From NCBI RefSeq assembly GCF_028736215.1, contig NZ_CP117883.1, positions 6,758,001-6,822,000 on the forward strand: a DNA stretch of 64,000 nucleotides. The letters run 5' to 3'. This document shows, piece by piece, positions 9,196 through 16,845 of the stretch. Position 1 is the stretch's first letter. Every line of letters starts with the position of its first letter. Both the position numbers and the translations under genes were made by a program. Below the pieces are notes generated by a model. It was not told the DNA's origin. It did not search any database and saw only the letters and a list, made by a program, of their open reading frames with translations. The DNA is from Mucilaginibacter sp. KACC 22773. Its GTDB lineage: Bacteria; Bacteroidota; Bacteroidia; Sphingobacteriales; Sphingobacteriaceae.

Positions 9196-9219
9196 CATAC
9201 CAGTTGTAACAACGGTATG
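9196..9219. promoter_or_regulatory. Palindrome upstream of lemA
   Basis: CATACC (9196-9201) pairs with GGTATG (9214-9219), with further pairing of GTTG and CAAC inside. It lies about 50 bases before the lemA ATG and may be an operator or leader hairpin. Function is inferred only from symmetry and position. Confidence 0.35.
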
Positions 9220-9267
9220 CGTTTTGTAATCTAAATCAAAAACACACCTGTAAAACAACTTCAACCT

Positions 9268-9849
9268 ATGAAAAAGTTACTTTCAGTAATATTAATTGCA
9301 GTAGCAGCCGTGAGCTTAAGCTCATGTAGTTATAACAGCATGGTTAAGCTCGACGAAACTGTTAAAGCTAAATGGGGCGCCGTCCAAAGTGATTACCAGC
9401 GCCGCAGCGATCTGATACCCAATCTTGTAAATACGGTTAAAGGTGCCGCTAACTTTGAAAAAAGCACGTTGACCGCCGTAATAGAAGCCCGCGCAAAAGC
9501 AACATCGGTGCAGGTTGACCCAACAAAACTTACACCCGAATCTATCAAAGCTTTCCAGTCATCGCAGGGCGAGTTAAGCTCGGCCATTGGCAGGCTGCTG
9601 GTTGTATCAGAAAAATACCCGGATTTAAAAGCGAACGAAAACTTTCGCGACTTATCTGTTCAACTGGAAGGAACCGAAAACAGGATTAACGTATCCCGTA
9701 AGGATTTTAACGATGCCGTAATGGAATATAATTCCAAAATCCGCTCGTTCCCGGCTAACATCACGGCCAAAATGTTTGGCTTCTCCGAAAAAGGATATTT
9801 CACCGCCGAACCCGGAAGTGAGAAAGCACCGAAGGTTGAGTTCAATTAA
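9268..9849 (+). CDS. lemA: LemA family lipoprotein
   Basis: A 193-residue LemA-family protein. An N-terminal lipoprotein signal (MKKLLSVILIAVAAVSLSSC, Cys20) replaces the single membrane helix usual elsewhere. The helical LemA core starts with YNSMVKLDETVKAKWGAV and the family hallmark RRSDLIPNLVNTVKG, continues with EARAKATSVQ, and ends with MEYNSKIRSFPANITAKMFGF. The biochemical role of LemA is not settled. It is followed, after a repeat-filled gap, by two TPM-domain genes; the lemA-TPM arrangement is common in Bacteroidota and suggests a shared membrane or envelope role. Confidence 0.92.
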   Translation: MKKLLSVILIAVAAVSLSSCSYNSMVKLDETVKAKWGAVQSDYQRRSDLIPNLVNTVKGAANFEKSTLTAVIEARAKATSVQVDPTKLTPESIKAFQSSQGELSSAIGRLLVVSEKYPDLKANENFRDLSVQLEGTENRINVSRKDFNDAVMEYNSKIRSFPANITAKMFGFSEKGYFTAEPGSEKAPKVEFN

Positions 9850-10094
9850 TTAGTGAATTAGCGAGTTAGTGAATTAGTGATTTGAGCAGTTTAATTATTG
9901 AATGACTGAATTAGTGATTTGAACTACAGGGTAATTAGCGGTTTGAGCTATCGATTCGGATTGATCATTTTGTACTTAAAGAAATAATAATTCAGTCATT
10001 CATTAAATCACCCATTCACTAAATCACTAATTCAGTCATTCACTAAATCAGTCATTCACTAAATCACTAATTCACCCAATCACTAATTAAAAAG
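9850..10094. repeat. TGAATTAG/TTCACTAA simple inverted repeat array
   Basis: The whole 245-base gap between lemA and the TPM gene consists of short heptamer-like words. The left part repeats TAGTGAAT(TAG) and TTTGAG on the plus strand; the right part repeats the complementary words CACTAAATCA and TTCAGTCATTCA. The two halves could fold into a long imperfect hairpin. Similar words occur at 11345-11412, 49853-49980 and in ileS at 41668-41706. Confidence 0.8.
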
Positions 10095-10529
10095 ATGGCG
10101 GTATTTAACGAAGAAGAACAGCAACGTATCCGTAAGGCTATTGAGCAGGCCGAGAGCCGCAGCAGTGGCGAGATACGGGTTTGTATAGAAAAGAAATGCA
10201 CCGAGGATGTGCTTGACCGGGCAGCGAAATATTTTTTTCAGCTTAATATGCACAAAACAGCCCTCAGACATGGGGTGTTGATTTATGTGGCCACTGTTGA
10301 CCGAAAGTTTGCCATTATTGGCGATGCCGGGATTAACCAGGTTGTGCCTGCCGATTTTTGGGATACAACCAAGGAGGATATGCTGCAGCATTTTAAATAC
10401 GGCGATATTGTTGAAGGTATTGTAACCGGCCTGCAAATTGCCGGCGAACAACTGCAAAAATATTTCCCGCACCATGCCGGTGATGTTAACGAACTACCCG
10501 ATGATATCGCTTTTATGGATGGCGAATAA
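10095..10529 (+). CDS. Cytosolic TPM-domain protein
   Basis: A 144-residue TPM domain (TLP18.3/Psb32/MOLO-1 type) without signal peptide or membrane segment. Recognisable parts are the start EEQQRIRKAIEQAESRSSGE, IRVCIEKKC, the central HGVLIYVATVDRKFAIIGDAGI and the last helix region GDIVEGIVTGLQIAGEQL. Plant members act in photosystem repair with acid phosphatase activity; bacterial roles are unknown. It lies 12 bases before a second TPM gene, so the two are in one operon, probably with lemA. Confidence 0.88.
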   Translation: MAVFNEEEQQRIRKAIEQAESRSSGEIRVCIEKKCTEDVLDRAAKYFFQLNMHKTALRHGVLIYVATVDRKFAIIGDAGINQVVPADFWDTTKEDMLQHFKYGDIVEGIVTGLQIAGEQLQKYFPHHAGDVNELPDDIAFMDGE

Positions 10530-10541
10530 CCTATAAACCTC

Positions 10542-11342
10542 ATGTTTAAAAAACTCACGATATTTTTTAGCCTGCTGCTTTGCTCCGCGATGGCGTTTGC
10601 ACAGGATTTTCCGGAACGGTCGACCACGCTGGTTACCGATTATACCAATACTTTGTCGGCCGATGATAAGCAAAAGCTGGAAAGCAAATTGGTTGCTTTT
10701 AACGATTCTACATCCACGCAAATAGCTGTGGTGATCATGAAATCAACCGGCAGTTATGATATTAACGACTATGGCCAGCAACTGCTGCGCAAATGGGGTA
10801 TTGGGCAAAAAGAAAAGAACAACGGCATCCTGGTAATTGTTGCTATAAGCGACCGTAAAATGGCTATCCAAACCGGTTATGGCGCCGAAGGGCCATTGCC
10901 TGATGTACTTACCCAGCGCATTATACAGGATGATATGAAACCCCATTTTAAAGCGGGCGATTATTATGGCGGGCTGGATGCGGCTACAGACAATATTATA
11001 AAAGCTACCAAAGGCGAATTTAAGGCCGAAGCACAGGAAAACGACCAAAGCAGCGGCGGAGACGGCGCGGGAATCATCATCCTGATTGTGATAGTAGTTG
11101 TTATATTAATTATCATATTTCGTAACCGCGGCGGTGGTGGCGGCCGGCAAATTATCGACCGCAGGGGTGGCGCAAGCCCTTTCTGGTGGTTTTTGGCCGG
11201 CAGCATGCTTGGCGGCAGCGGCCGCAGCAGTGGGTCTGACTGGGGCGGTTTCTCCGGAGGAAGCGGAGGCGGTGGCGGTGGAGGCTTTGGCGGTTTCGGC
11301 GGCGGCAGCGGCGGTGGCGGCGGATCAAGCGGTAGCTGGTAG
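10542..11342 (+). CDS. YgcG-type TPM protein, membrane anchored, glycine-rich tail
   Basis: A 266-residue TPM-domain protein. Residues 1-20 are a signal peptide ending near AMAFAQ. The TPM domain covers about 25-165, with TTLVTDYTNTLSADDKQKLE and ILVIVAISDRKMAIQTGYG. A single membrane helix at about 176-193 (GIIILIVIVVVILIIIF) is followed by a tail of about 70 residues made mostly of Gly, Ser and Phe. The domain is therefore outside the cytoplasmic membrane and the tail inside. The strong GGC/GGT bias of the tail creates a long proline-rich false frame on the other strand. Confidence 0.9.
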   Translation: MFKKLTIFFSLLLCSAMAFAQDFPERSTTLVTDYTNTLSADDKQKLESKLVAFNDSTSTQIAVVIMKSTGSYDINDYGQQLLRKWGIGQKEKNNGILVIVAISDRKMAIQTGYGAEGPLPDVLTQRIIQDDMKPHFKAGDYYGGLDAATDNIIKATKGEFKAEAQENDQSSGGDGAGIIILIVIVVVILIIIFRNRGGGGGRQIIDRRGGASPFWWFLAGSMLGGSGRSSGSDWGGFSGGSGGGGGGGFGGFGGGSGGGGGSSGSW

Positions 11343-11344
11343 GT

Positions 11345-11412
11345 TTTAATTATTGATTTAGTGAATGAATGAATTATTGATTTGAGTTGCAATTTATTTA
11401 TTGATTTATTAA
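11345..11412. repeat. Short TTATTGATTTAGTGAATGAA simple repeat
   Basis: A gap filler of the same word family as 9850-10094 (ATTATTGATTT, TAGTGAATGAATGAA, TTTGAGTTG). No promoter or gene seen. Confidence 0.6.
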
Positions 11413-11416
11413 ACTC

Positions 11417-11824
11417 ATGTATAGGAAAGATTATATACTCACCGAATTAGAAAAAATGGCTTTGGTTATTGCCCGGCTGTTGGGGCTTAAGGAGACTGGT
11501 AAAGCCGATGAGTTTATAAAGCTTGCTGATAGCACACTTTTAAATGAGTACAATATTAAGCTTCATGAAATACTTGAGCTTGACATTGATGCTTTTAAGT
11601 TATTGCTTGAACATAAAAATTACAGTGCCGACAAGCTGGATGCCTTAGCGCAATTACTATACATTTATAGCCTGCCTTTTACAGCAAATGCCGAACTTTT
11701 GCTGTCATTTAAAAAGATTTTGTTAGTTTACGATGTGCTGGAGCAACAATATCACCGGCAATCGTTTGAAAACATTAACAAGCGCAATACCATCTATCAA
11801 TTTCTACAAACAAACTATGAGTAA
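11417..11824 (+). CDS. Uncharacterised helical protein coupled to NUDIX gene
   Basis: No family recognised with confidence. The 135-residue protein is acidic, leucine-rich and probably all helical (MYRKDYILTELEKMALVIAR, LKETGKADEFIKLADSTLLNEY, YSADKLDALAQLLYIYSLPF). It has no signal peptide, membrane segment or cysteine cluster. Its last eight bases overlap the start of the NUDIX gene (ATG inside TATGAGTAA), which implies coupled translation. The overlap suggests the two products act together or need fixed stoichiometry. Confidence 0.75.
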   Translation: MYRKDYILTELEKMALVIARLLGLKETGKADEFIKLADSTLLNEYNIKLHEILELDIDAFKLLLEHKNYSADKLDALAQLLYIYSLPFTANAELLLSFKKILLVYDVLEQQYHRQSFENINKRNTIYQFLQTNYE

Positions 11825-12368
11825 AGATCTTACCTGGAAACTACTATCATCTACTTACATACATAAAGGCCCTTGGGCTACATTACGCGTTGATCGCTGT
11901 GAAATGCCCGATAAACGAATTGTTGAAGACTACTATGTTTTAGAATACCCAAGCTGGGTTAATGCGGTAGCGGTAACCGAAGACAATAAAATATTAATGG
12001 TAACGCAATACCGCCACGCAGCCGATATTATTTCACTCGAAATTCCGGGAGGCGTAGTTGATCCCGGGGAAGAACCCGTTCATGCCATCCGCCGCGAACT
12101 GCTGGAAGAAACCGGCTACCAGTTTGATGAATTTGAACTTATTTGCACCGTATATGGCAACCCATCAACCGCCAATAACCAAACCTTTACCTATTTTACC
12201 AAAGGCGGCAAAAAAGTACAAGGCCAGGAGCTGGATGATCATGAAGAGCTTATTGTCGAAGAGTATACTATTGAAGAAATAAAACAATTGCTGCTTGATA
12301 ACAAAATAAAACAAGCCATGCATTGCGCCGGGTTGTTTTATGGGATGTTAAAACTGGGGGCGCTGTAA
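11817..12368 (+). CDS. NUDIX hydrolase
   Basis: A 183-residue NUDIX pyrophosphohydrolase. The box GGVVDPGEEPVHAIRRELLEE...G fits GX5EX7REUXEEXGU, with catalytic metal-binding glutamates in RELLEE. The N-terminal half (VLEYPSWVNAVAVTEDNKIL, QYRHAADIISLEIPGG) resembles ADP-ribose pyrophosphatase-type members, but substrate is not proven. The start at 11817 is preferred to an upstream frame start at 11733, because those extra residues (MCWSNNITGNRLK) merely read through the preceding gene out of frame. Confidence 0.9.
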   Translation: MSKDLTWKLLSSTYIHKGPWATLRVDRCEMPDKRIVEDYYVLEYPSWVNAVAVTEDNKILMVTQYRHAADIISLEIPGGVVDPGEEPVHAIRRELLEETGYQFDEFELICTVYGNPSTANNQTFTYFTKGGKKVQGQELDDHEELIVEEYTIEEIKQLLLDNKIKQAMHCAGLFYGMLKLGAL

Positions 12369-12827
12369 TCATTCCGGGCAATTGCCTTTACGGCGGGTAT
12401 CAACAACATAAATAATTTTCCAGCCCGCCGCAGTGCGCATCAGCTGGAAAACATCAACCCCGCAATGGCTAAAGGTTTTGCCCAGGTAAAATTTATAGGG
12501 TGTCCAAACGCTGGCTAGGTCGCCATCTATTTTTATGTCGTTAAAGGTTATCTGCTCGTCCCATATTTCTTTGTGAGGCGTGCCTACGGCTTTTATGAAA
12601 TCATTGGGGTTATCTATGTTTAGTTCAACAGTACCATCCTTTTTATTGGCAACTCCTTCAAAAACAATGTTTTTATGAAAAGCCGACCGCAGCATGGTAC
12701 TATCGCCTTTGCGCATGGCATCAAACATGGTGTTAATGGTTTGCTTTACAGCCTCCTTATCGGCTTGCTGGGCAAAGGTTTTGAGGGATGCAAAAAGGAT
12801 GATGCTCAAAAAGAATATCTTTTTCAT
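12369..12827 (-). CDS. NTF2/SnoaL-like secreted protein
   Basis: A 152-residue protein with a signal peptide (MKKIFFLSIILFASLKTFAQ). It is followed by an NTF2-like fold: helix DKEAVKQTINTMFDAMRKGD, then the strand-rich part HKNIVFEGV, DGDLASVWTPYKFYLG and HCGVDVFQLMRTAAGWKIIYVVDTR. The family includes lumazine-binding-like and SnoaL-like proteins; no catalytic set is clear. The protein is predicted to be periplasmic. Its stop abuts the stop of the convergent NUDIX gene with no gap. Confidence 0.8.
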   Translation of the reverse strand: MKKIFFLSIILFASLKTFAQQADKEAVKQTINTMFDAMRKGDSTMLRSAFHKNIVFEGVANKKDGTVELNIDNPNDFIKAVGTPHKEIWDEQITFNDIKIDGDLASVWTPYKFYLGKTFSHCGVDVFQLMRTAAGWKIIYVVDTRRKGNCPE

Positions 12828-12922
12828 GTGATGGGATTTGACGACAATTTAGGTAAATTTATATATGCAGCCAATTCTTATAAAGAATACATATTTTGTA
12901 TTTCGGGTTGATAAAGTTTATT

Positions 12923-13027
12923 TTGTAGAGATGCATAATTGCGTCTCCTTTATAATATTCAAAATTTGCACGGCCGATTTGCATGGTGTGATTTGCATGC
13001 GGGAGACGCAATTATGCGTCTCTACAA
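12923..13027. repeat. GTAGAGACGCATAATTGCGTCTC inverted repeat element
   Basis: The left arm at 12923-12948 (TTGTAGAGATGCATAATT, then GCGTCTCC) and the right arm at 13001-13027 are reverse complements with one mismatch. Each arm is itself palindromic around GACGCA-ATTATGCGTC. The two arms flank about 52 bases. This is the form of a REP or MITE-like dispersed element. It lies between two minus-strand genes. Confidence 0.85.
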
Positions 13028-13054
13028 TAGTTCAATTTGCAGCCATAACTATTT

Positions 13055-14215
13055 TCAAACGGCCATCTGTTTTACCACCCTCCTATGCGCCACCCTTTTC
13101 CCATTTTTTGACTTACCTTTTTTACGCTTACCCAGCCATATGATGAATCCGGTTATGGGTAACGAGGCGCAAATCAGACTGGCTAAAAAGGCAATGATTT
13201 TACCTGTAAGGCCCAGCACCTGGCCAACGTGTAAATCGTAATTCATGTTATTCATTTTCATGCCGGGGCTTTTTTGGGCATGGGTAGTTTTTTTGAGCAT
13301 TTTGCCGGTATACTTTTCAAAAGTATACTCATCACTTTTATAATAATGCAGGCTTTGGGCGTAAGCGCTTATACCGATAGTTGCCGAAGCGGATGCGTCA
13401 TCAAAAAGCAAAAACATTTCGGCCCGGGGCGACCCTGCCTGGGCGGATTCAAACGCTTTATCGATAACAAAACGCGAATCGGTTTTGCCTTTTAAAAGCG
13501 AATCGGATTTTAACACTGCTTTTTCTTCGGGATAGGCCTTGCCAAGGTTAGCTGTAGTATATATGCCTTCCCTCACCCAGTTGAAGGCTATAGCTAAACC
13601 GGTTATAGCTAAAATTATGGCAACGCCGGTAACATAAAAACCCAGTACGTTATGCAAATCGTAATTAACCCTGCGCCAGCGGCCGTTCCATTTTATGGTG
13701 AAGCTGCGCTTGCGGTCGGTTTTACGTTTAGGCCACCACAGGATGATGCCGGTTATCATGAGTACCACAAATATAATAACCGAAATACCCACCACCCGGC
13801 CGCCTATTTCAGGTGGCAATAACAGGTATAAATGAATGTATTCAACAATAATGAAAAAATTACTTTCCGGGTTTTCGGTGTGGGTAACCCGCCCTGTATA
13901 AGGGTTAAGGTATACATACAACATTCCCTTATCTTTTGGCAAATTCACCAGTACACCGGCCGGCCTGTCGGCCCCATAATAAAACATGTAGCTGGCCGTG
14001 GCGCCGGGATGTCCTTTCAAACCTTCGGCTTTCAGTACCGATGGCGGCAGGTAGGGTTTATACTCGTTTTTTACGTGGCGATAGTTGTGGATAGCATCCT
14101 GGATCTCGTCCTGGAAACAAAAGACACAACCGGTAATACTCACCAAAAACACCACCAGCCCGGATATAAAGCCGAGCCAGCGATGTATAAATAACATGAC
14201 TTTTTTGAACGTCAT
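13055..14215 (-). CDS. PepSY-associated membrane protein (iron-uptake partner)
   Basis: A 386-residue inner-membrane protein of the PepSY_TM family. Membrane segments: about 11-33 (GFISGLVVFLVSITGCVFCF), about 140-162 after DNIIVEYIHLYLLL-like sequence with IGGRVVGISVIIFVVLMITG, about 192-215 (VLGFYVTGVAIILAITGLAI) and one near 335-358 (LTGKIIAFLASLICASLPI). A PepSY-like periplasmic portion precedes the second segment. Such proteins usually sit next to siderophore receptors and may reduce or release iron from ferric siderophores. It is 2 bases downstream of the TonB-dependent receptor, clearly one operon. Confidence 0.88.
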   Translation of the reverse strand: MTFKKVMLFIHRWLGFISGLVVFLVSITGCVFCFQDEIQDAIHNYRHVKNEYKPYLPPSVLKAEGLKGHPGATASYMFYYGADRPAGVLVNLPKDKGMLYVYLNPYTGRVTHTENPESNFFIIVEYIHLYLLLPPEIGGRVVGISVIIFVVLMITGIILWWPKRKTDRKRSFTIKWNGRWRRVNYDLHNVLGFYVTGVAIILAITGLAIAFNWVREGIYTTANLGKAYPEEKAVLKSDSLLKGKTDSRFVIDKAFESAQAGSPRAEMFLLFDDASASATIGISAYAQSLHYYKSDEYTFEKYTGKMLKKTTHAQKSPGMKMNNMNYDLHVGQVLGLTGKIIAFLASLICASLPITGFIIWLGKRKKGKSKNGKRVAHRRVVKQMAV

Positions 14216-14217
14216 AT

Positions 14218-16635
14218 TTAAAATTTATAGGTAAATGTAAGGGCGTAGTTTCTTAATTTTTGCGGGTTAACGGTGGTATAGCCTATCCAGTATTTTTGGT
14301 TGGTAAGGTTATCCATCTTGGCGCCTATACGGTAATGCTTAAGGTCGTAAAACGCCGATGCATTAAAAATGGTGTATGCGGGCAAAGTAAATACACCCTG
14401 GCTTACGCTGTTAATAATTTTGTTATCGCTGGCGTAGTTGCCGCCAAACCCAAATCCTAAACCTTTAACGGTGCCTTTTTGTAAACGATAACTTACCCAA
14501 AAATTGGCCAGGTAGGGCGATGATGCCGTACCCGGCCGACGGTTGGCCACATCGGCATTGGTGGTTGCATCGTATTTTGAATCGTTGTATGAGAAGCCCA
14601 AAACAGCATTTAAGCCCGCAATAGGGTTGGCAATTACTTCGGCCTCGATGCCTTTGCTCAACTGGGTACCATCCTGGATAACCCTGTTTGGCGTAGCCGA
14701 TGGGCGGGTAATATCTTTAACTTTAATATCGTAGTAGCTTATAGTACTGCTCAGTTTACCTTCAAACAAATCCAGCTTAACACCACCTTCAATTTGATTG
14801 GCGTGCTCGGGTTTAAGCGGTTTATTATCTTCGGTAATGCCTGTTTGGTTGCGGAAACTGTTTTGGTAATTGGCAAATAATGATACATGATCTTTAACAG
14901 GCAGATAAACCAGGCCGAATTTTGGAGAGAAAGCAGTTTGCCGATATGCGCCATACCTGGTTTTAGTTGTAGGATCGTAGTTGCCGATATTTACAAAACG
15001 ATCTACCCGCAGGGCCGCCGATGCAAGCAACTGATCGGTAATGTTAAATACATCAGATAAATATGCGCTGTAGGTGTTGCGGATGTAGATGGCCGGGTAG
15101 GTAAAGCCATAGGTACCAGTTGCATACGTGGCATCCATCGCGGCTTTATTAAAGTTGCCATAATTTTGGTTCCCTTTTAATGATACGGTATCAAGCGTAC
15201 TCCCGAAGAAAAACTGGTTGGAGTTGTCCCTGAAAAAATCAAGCCCGCCCACAAACCTGTTCCTTAACTTCCCGATCTTGAAATCACCATTAAAGTTTTG
15301 CTGAATTTCGATCATATCATCCTTGCTTTTGCGGGTCGACTGATCATTGCGGGAAATTGAATCGCCGGGAAGCAGGTAATAGTAAGGCCCAAAACCATCG
15401 GAGTAGCTATGGGTTGATGCGATGTTGGTGCGCGAGGTCCACGAATTGGAGATCTTGTATTTTACTTCGCCATAAAAATTGGTGCTTCTTGATGTTTCGG
15501 TTAAATCATTTCCCATGTACGATTGCTTGTAATCGATAGGAAGCTCATCAGCCCGATCATGTCCAAGCTGGGCTATGGTTACACCATACGGAAAAAAGAA
15601 GATGGGCTTACCAATGCTTTTCCCGTAAAACAACTCTGCATCTACCGAGATACTTAACCTCTCCGTAGCGTTATAAACCAGGCTTGGCGCCACAGCTATA
15701 GTGCGGTTAAGGCCTGTGTTTTGAAAGCTACCCTCATGATTATAAGCTGTGTTTAAGCGAAACAATACCTTTTTCCTGGCGTCGAGCGGGGTGTTGATAT
15801 CGGCGCTCACACGCTGAAAATCAAAGTTGCCTGCCGAGATGGAAGCTTCGCCGCCAAATGAGTCATAGGGTTTTTTGGTTACGCGATTAATTAAGCCTCC
15901 ATATGAAGTAAGACTGCTACCGAACAAAGTGGCCGATGGGCCTTTAATAATCTCGATGCGATCGATATTGGATGCATCAATCGAGCTGGTAACATTACCG
16001 GCGATACCGTTACGTAATGCAGATTGCACTACAAAACCACGACTGGCATAATAGGCGCCGCCATCGCCGCCGCGGCCGGTTGCCTCCCACATTTTTTGGA
16101 TTCCCGATGCGTTGCGTATGGCGTCATCAACGGAAAATACCTGTTGCTCCTGCAATAACTGGCTGCTTATACTATTATAAACCGAAGCGTTTTCCAGGTT
16201 GCTCAAAGGCATTTTAGATACATCAACGCTCTTTTTATATTTAAACTTGTTGGTTTTGTTAGCGTTGATATTTACTTCCTGTAAACCGTGGGTAGCATCA
16301 GACACGGTGAACTGGGGTATAACAATGGTTTTACCAGCAATAACCTCAACGGCGGCTTCCTGACTTTGGCTGCCAACCTGCGAAACTACCAGCGTGTATT
16401 TACCCTGTGGCGCCCTGAAGCTAAAATCCCCGTCATCATTTGTAACAGCGCCATATTTGGTGCCTTTTAACATCACCGAAACATTGTCGGCCGGCTTATT
16501 GGTATTGGTAATTACATGCCCGCTAACGGTACCGCGATTTTGCTGGGCAAATACCGGTGTAACCATTAAAAGTAACATAGCGGATAAAAAAACAGTAGAA
16601 AATAATTTGTAAAGGTAGGGTTGGAGTTGATTCAT
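14218..16635 (-). CDS. TonB-dependent siderophore receptor
   Basis: An 805-residue outer-membrane receptor. A signal peptide (residues about 1-31, ending VFAQ) is followed by a carboxypeptidase-regulatory-like domain at about 35-115 (GTVSGHVITNTNKPADNVSV). The plug at about 130-260 contains VDDAIRNASGIQ and the siderophore-receptor hallmark IDRIEIIKGPSATLFG. A beta barrel ends in Phe (LTFTYKF). FhuA/FecA-type ferric siderophore uptake is the likely role; the ligand cannot be told. The PepSY gene follows. Two iron-box-like palindromes lie just upstream, the nearer one 2 bases from the ATG, which suggests repression when iron is plentiful. Confidence 0.92.
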   Translation of the reverse strand: MNQLQPYLYKLFSTVFLSAMLLLMVTPVFAQQNRGTVSGHVITNTNKPADNVSVMLKGTKYGAVTNDDGDFSFRAPQGKYTLVVSQVGSQSQEAAVEVIAGKTIVIPQFTVSDATHGLQEVNINANKTNKFKYKKSVDVSKMPLSNLENASVYNSISSQLLQEQQVFSVDDAIRNASGIQKMWEATGRGGDGGAYYASRGFVVQSALRNGIAGNVTSSIDASNIDRIEIIKGPSATLFGSSLTSYGGLINRVTKKPYDSFGGEASISAGNFDFQRVSADINTPLDARKKVLFRLNTAYNHEGSFQNTGLNRTIAVAPSLVYNATERLSISVDAELFYGKSIGKPIFFFPYGVTIAQLGHDRADELPIDYKQSYMGNDLTETSRSTNFYGEVKYKISNSWTSRTNIASTHSYSDGFGPYYYLLPGDSISRNDQSTRKSKDDMIEIQQNFNGDFKIGKLRNRFVGGLDFFRDNSNQFFFGSTLDTVSLKGNQNYGNFNKAAMDATYATGTYGFTYPAIYIRNTYSAYLSDVFNITDQLLASAALRVDRFVNIGNYDPTTKTRYGAYRQTAFSPKFGLVYLPVKDHVSLFANYQNSFRNQTGITEDNKPLKPEHANQIEGGVKLDLFEGKLSSTISYYDIKVKDITRPSATPNRVIQDGTQLSKGIEAEVIANPIAGLNAVLGFSYNDSKYDATTNADVANRRPGTASSPYLANFWVSYRLQKGTVKGLGFGFGGNYASDNKIINSVSQGVFTLPAYTIFNASAFYDLKHYRIGAKMDNLTNQKYWIGYTTVNPQKLRNYALTFTYKF

Positions 16636-16637
16636 TT

Positions 16638-16660
16638 TTATTTAGACTAATTATAAATAA
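16638..16660. promoter_or_regulatory. Iron-box-like palindrome, proximal
   Basis: A 23-bp dyad with 9-5-9 layout: TTATTTAGA (16638-16646), five bases, TATAAATAA (16652-16660). Eight of nine arm positions pair. It is 2 bases upstream of the receptor ATG. A Fur- or DtxR-type repressor site is inferred from the operon's role and the second copy. Confidence 0.6.
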
Positions 16661-16697
16661 TGGCCAAAAGTAACCCATTATGACAATTCATCCAAAT

Positions 16698-16720
16698 TTA
16701 TTTAGAAAGATTCTAAAGAA
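16698..16720. promoter_or_regulatory. Iron-box-like palindrome, distal
   Basis: The same 9-5-9 layout: TTATTTAGA (16698-16706), five bases, TCTAAAGAA (16712-16720), with eight of nine arm positions pairing. The left arm is identical to that of the proximal site, and the two centres are 60 bp apart. Confidence 0.6.
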
Positions 16721-16796
16721 GTATTAGAGTAGTATCAAGTAGTCAGTATCAAGATAGGCCTGTAGATTTACGATTAACACGATTTGTTCTTTAGCT

Positions 16797-16845
16797 TTTT
16801 TCATCTGCACATCTATAATTTGAAATCTGCACATCTAAAACTATA
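16797..16845. repeat. CATCTGCACATCT simple repeat copy
   Basis: Two tandem units of the family seen at 6555-6806: TCATCTGCACATCTATAATT and GAAATCTGCACATCT. It fills most of the gap before the oxyR stop. Confidence 0.65.

Noticed and set aside
9850..10094. CRISPR-like array
   Set aside because: Units are 7-10 bases, imperfect and without unique spacers; no cas genes nearby.
10964..11392. Proline-rich frame opposite the TPM gene
   Set aside because: Mirror image of the Gly-rich tail of the true gene on the plus strand.
11733..11816. Upstream start of the NUDIX gene
   Set aside because: It would overlap the preceding gene by 92 bases and adds residues with no family support.
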